Source of the DNA: Serinus canaria
Taxonomy: Eukaryota > Chordata > Aves > Passeriformes > Fringillidae
Reading direction: 5' to 3'
NCBI RefSeq assembly: GCF_022539315.1
Contig: NC_066331.1
Location: 11,378,015 to 11,442,014 of the forward strand
DNA length: 64,000 nt
Below, in pieces: positions 62,801-64,000 of the stretch. A program made the translations under genes and the position numbers. Positions within the stretch are counted from its first letter, which is position 1, and each line of letters starts with the position of its first letter. Below the pieces are notes generated by a model. It had not been told where the DNA came from and did no database searches. It worked only from the letters and a program-made list of their open reading frames with translations.

Positions 62801-64000
62801 CTAATGATCTTGTTACATCCAAATGCATCATATCTTGAGGATCTCTGGATGCACAGAAGTTAACAGGCTTCTGAAGCTGGCACCCAAAAGCTCCAGTCCA
62901 CCATATAGGTATTTCAGAATAACAGGAGTCTGTTTACTCCCAACCCGTGTCTATCATCAACACCTGTGCAGATGAACGGACGGTTTCAGATGGAGAGAAA
63001 ACAGAGGACCATGAGGCCGTTGCCCTTGCTCTGTCCCAGCAGGACAAAGGGGACTGAAGTCCCTACACAGACATCTCCAAAAATTTCCCTTTACCATCCT
63101 AACACCTTGCCGGTGTTCATTTAGGAAGTCAGCTGCTCATCAGAAATGCAACCAGGGAGAGAAAGCAAGTCTGCCCTGTTAACAATGGCACATACTTACT
63201 TTGTGCATCCACAGAAAACCGTCTTTATCAAATCAGGAGCAGGATGACCCATAAAAAGGGGGCACAACATTAAATTAATTTTTTATCCACTGTTTATGTC
63301 ATTGCTGGATTTTAATATATATGAGATGCAACACAAGGGTAAGACTCCAACTCTCCTAGAATATGAAGCTTTATACTAATAGTGAGAGCAACAGAGGGCA
63401 GGAAAGTAGTAACAAAGGTGTCACACTCATTTCCATCGTCTCTGCTGAACATCACAGTGGTGACTGCAGTCTAAGTCCTGAAGGGTCATGTGAATCCATC
63501 CACTTTAGGACCCTTTGCCTACTGTACTCACACAACATGCATGTGAGCAAAGAGAATTCCTTTCAACAATCATATGCATTAATTTACAGTATTTTTCTAA
63601 GACCTTTTATCAAGCTTCAGTTGTAGGTCCAATGATTCAAGTTTTGCAAAGATAATCTTTGCATTTAAAATTTATCAGTCCTTCAGAGGCTGGTTCTCCT
63701 CATCATTCTCACTACTCATGAAATACATCCTCACAAGCTGAGCTAGTCCTACTCCGTATCAACAACTCCACCATGCTAACTTCATCCAACCATTGCAATT
63801 ATGAATCATCTGTTGGAGCTGTAAGTTATGATCTTCAATGACCACTACTGAAGACTGCCTAGCAGTTAAAATATCAAAGCAGCATATACCAACACACTTT
63901 AGAGCATGAGACAGACTTCCAGTGTTGGACTTTTCTTATATTTATTATCCACTGTAAATTACATCCCAGGCTGCCTCTGAGACTGACAGTCCTGAAGTGT
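59896..64000. other. Intronic stretch to the window end, nothing recognised
   Basis: I see no COX10 exon, RNA gene or clear interspersed repeat in the last 4.1 kb. Small open frames, such as 60414-60842 on the plus strand, have no recognisable domain. Confidence 0.5.

Larger units (their letters stand above)
14528..64000 (-). other. COX10: COX10 intron upstream of human-equivalent exon 5, partial
   Basis: The stretch upstream of the 14457-14527 exon in gene direction should be the intron that separates it from the exon ending in Asn-Ser-Ile-Asn-Gln. I looked for that exon on the minus strand (a donor preceded by a Gln codon, and the Ala-Pro-Gly-Pro-Phe-Asp-Trp region) and did not find it. 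The intron is then at least 49.5 kb. A more diverged or missed exon cannot be excluded by eye. Confidence 0.7.

Noticed and set aside
1..64000. CRISPR arrays, operons, toxin-antitoxin or phage modules
   Set aside because: The window is vertebrate intronic DNA with spliced exons and LINE or LTR repeats. No regularly spaced repeats or prokaryotic gene organisation is present.

Overview
This window reads as intronic DNA of a vertebrate gene, almost certainly from a bird and probably a songbird. The support is that two coding exons of COX10 (mitochondrial protoheme IX farnesyltransferase, heme A pathway) lie on the minus strand, and the repeats are dominated by 3'-terminal fragments of CR1 LINEs, the main interspersed repeat of birds. 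No bacterial-style genes, operons, CRISPR arrays or phage-like clusters are visible. Nearly every other open reading frame over 60 codons looks like chance, LINE remnant or LTR sequence.

Layout (gene runs right to left). Positions 1-2214: part of the last COX10 intron, with two CR1 fragments; the final exon is not in the window. Positions 2215-2447: COX10 exon matching human exon 6. Positions 2448-14456: a 12.0 kb intron with two CR1 fragments, a perfect 27-bp tandem duplication and one cryptic-exon-like stretch. Positions 14457-14527: COX10 exon matching human exon 5, carrying the UbiA-family signature. Positions 14528-64000: at least 49.5 kb of the next intron upstream. I searched it for the preceding coding exon (the part ending in Asn-Ser-Ile-Asn-Gln) and did not find it.

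The most notable structure is at 14846-18453. A minus-strand CR1 is split by a young endogenous retrovirus-type element (15004-18248). That element has two nearly identical LTRs of about 1.27 kb, a 5-bp target duplication (CCTGG), an 18-nt primer-binding site matching the 3' end of tRNA-Glu, and only 205 bp of internal sequence without coding capacity. It lies in the same orientation as COX10, 476 bp upstream of exon 5. The left LTR is interrupted by a 497-bp copy of sequence found 2.9 kb away at 13144-13647. The copy has no substitutions and seven single-base deletions, all in homopolymer runs, which is the signature of uncorrected long-read sequence. I think this is more likely an assembly or gap-filling artefact than biology.

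I did not find a previously undescribed biological system here. The findings worth checking are the duplicated segment, the coding-less LTR element and its possible effect on COX10 RNA processing.
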